From Limimaricola sp. (GTDB taxonomy: Bacteria > Pseudomonadota > Alphaproteobacteria > Rhodobacterales > Rhodobacteraceae): a DNA stretch of 64,000 bases. The notes beneath the pieces were generated by a model, which was not told where the DNA came from, searched no databases, and saw nothing but the letters and a program-made list of their open reading frames with translations. The position numbers and the translations under genes were made by a program. Where the stretch lies: assembly GCF_016125575.1 (NCBI RefSeq), contig NZ_WGLM01000007.1:62001-126000 (forward strand), written 5' to 3'. The first letter of the stretch is position 1; every line of letters begins with the position of its first letter. Of the stretch, positions 63,860 through 64,000 are shown one piece after another.

Positions 63860-64000
63860 ATGACCCGCCCTGCCCTGACAACGCTCTCCGATTTGACCCG
63901 CGCGGGCCTTGCCGACCCGGCAGCAGAGCCGGTCTTGGCGCGTGTCGCCGAGACGTTCCGCATCCGCATCTCGCCCGCCATGCAGGAGGCAATGGAAACG
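63860..64000 (+). CDS. Lysine-2,3-aminomutase-like protein (start only)
   Basis: 47 residues before the window ends: LTTLSDLTRAGLADPAAEPV, then ARVAETFRIRISPAMQEAM. This matches the N-terminal helix before the radical-SAM barrel in KamA/EpmB-type aminomutases (xxVxxxFxxxIsPxM). The Cys-x3-Cys-x2-Cys cluster lies outside. Starts 46 bases after the SDR. Confidence 0.6.
   Translation, partial: MTRPALTTLSDLTRAGLADPAAEPVLARVAETFRIRISPAMQEAMET

Noticed and set aside
1-64000. Search for CRISPR arrays, rRNA, prophage genes, toxin-antitoxin pairs and riboswitches
   Set aside because: No regularly spaced repeats, no rRNA segments, no phage structural or integrase genes, and no leader with a recognisable aptamer were found by reading.

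Overview
The window is a GC-rich, gene-dense stretch of an alphaproteobacterial chromosome, most likely Rhodobacterales. The basis is the ctaC-ctaB-ctaG-ctaE cytochrome oxidase cluster, the FrcK-like kinase with a ROK regulator, and a Rhodobacterales-like style of intergenic repeat. This placement is inference from gene content and codon style; no 16S rRNA is present. I found about 62 protein genes, one tRNA-Gly(TCC), two gene remnants and several cis elements. I saw no rRNA operon, CRISPR array or intact mobile element.

Region by region. 1-0.8 kb: end of a beta-lactamase-fold serine hydrolase and a small DUF2306-like membrane protein. 1.07-7.24 kb: an unusual surface/secreted cluster with a GtrA-like membrane protein, an NAD-dependent epimerase, a secreted phosphodiester-glycosidase-like protein and a secreted SUMF1-like protein whose start overlaps the previous stop, plus a convergent secreted protein with RP-rich repeats. 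7.24-8.96 kb: decayed DNA with a start-less winged-helix fragment of a response regulator and a frameshifted IS5-type transposase remnant. 8.96-12.04 kb: two unknown secreted proteins around a LuxR-type regulator. 12.17-18.97 kb: a ROK regulator divergent from a sugar ABC operon in which ATPase and first permease are fused, followed by a second permease, a binding protein, a strong hairpin and a P-loop sugar kinase. 19.2-20.8 kb: tRNA-Gly and an orphan hybrid-free histidine kinase. 20.9-24.2 kb: modABC molybdate uptake with a NicO-type nickel/cobalt transporter. 24.3-27.7 kb: HDAC-like deacylase, glutathione peroxidase, Nudix hydrolase, DUF1178, SDR.

27.9-42.1 kb: lysC, a LysR/DUF4242 divergent pair with palindromes, a TetR/NmrA-like divergent pair with twin operators, ptsP, small membrane and acetyltransferase genes, a flavin-reductase-like gene, an Arr-type rifampin ADP-ribosyltransferase, a SulP transporter, a membrane-anchored protein with a 49-residue tandem repeat, mtnP and apt. 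42.3-45.5 kb: FAD-linked dehydrogenase, YceI, cytochrome b561, GNAT. 45.5-52.6 kb, all minus strand: ctaC, ctaB, a 75-aa gene, ctaG, ctaE, surf1, thrC and an M16 peptidase. 52.8-61.6 kb: tldD, a DksA-type zinc protein, dprA, trkH, topA and a two-subunit CoA transferase. 61.8-64 kb: a DprE1/DprE2-like oxidase/reductase pair and the start of a lysine-2,3-aminomutase-like gene.

The best candidate for an undescribed system is the 1.07-7.24 kb cluster. Its secreted members carry recognisable folds but depart from the known enzymes; for example, the SUMF1-like protein lacks one of the two cysteines of true formylglycine-generating enzymes.
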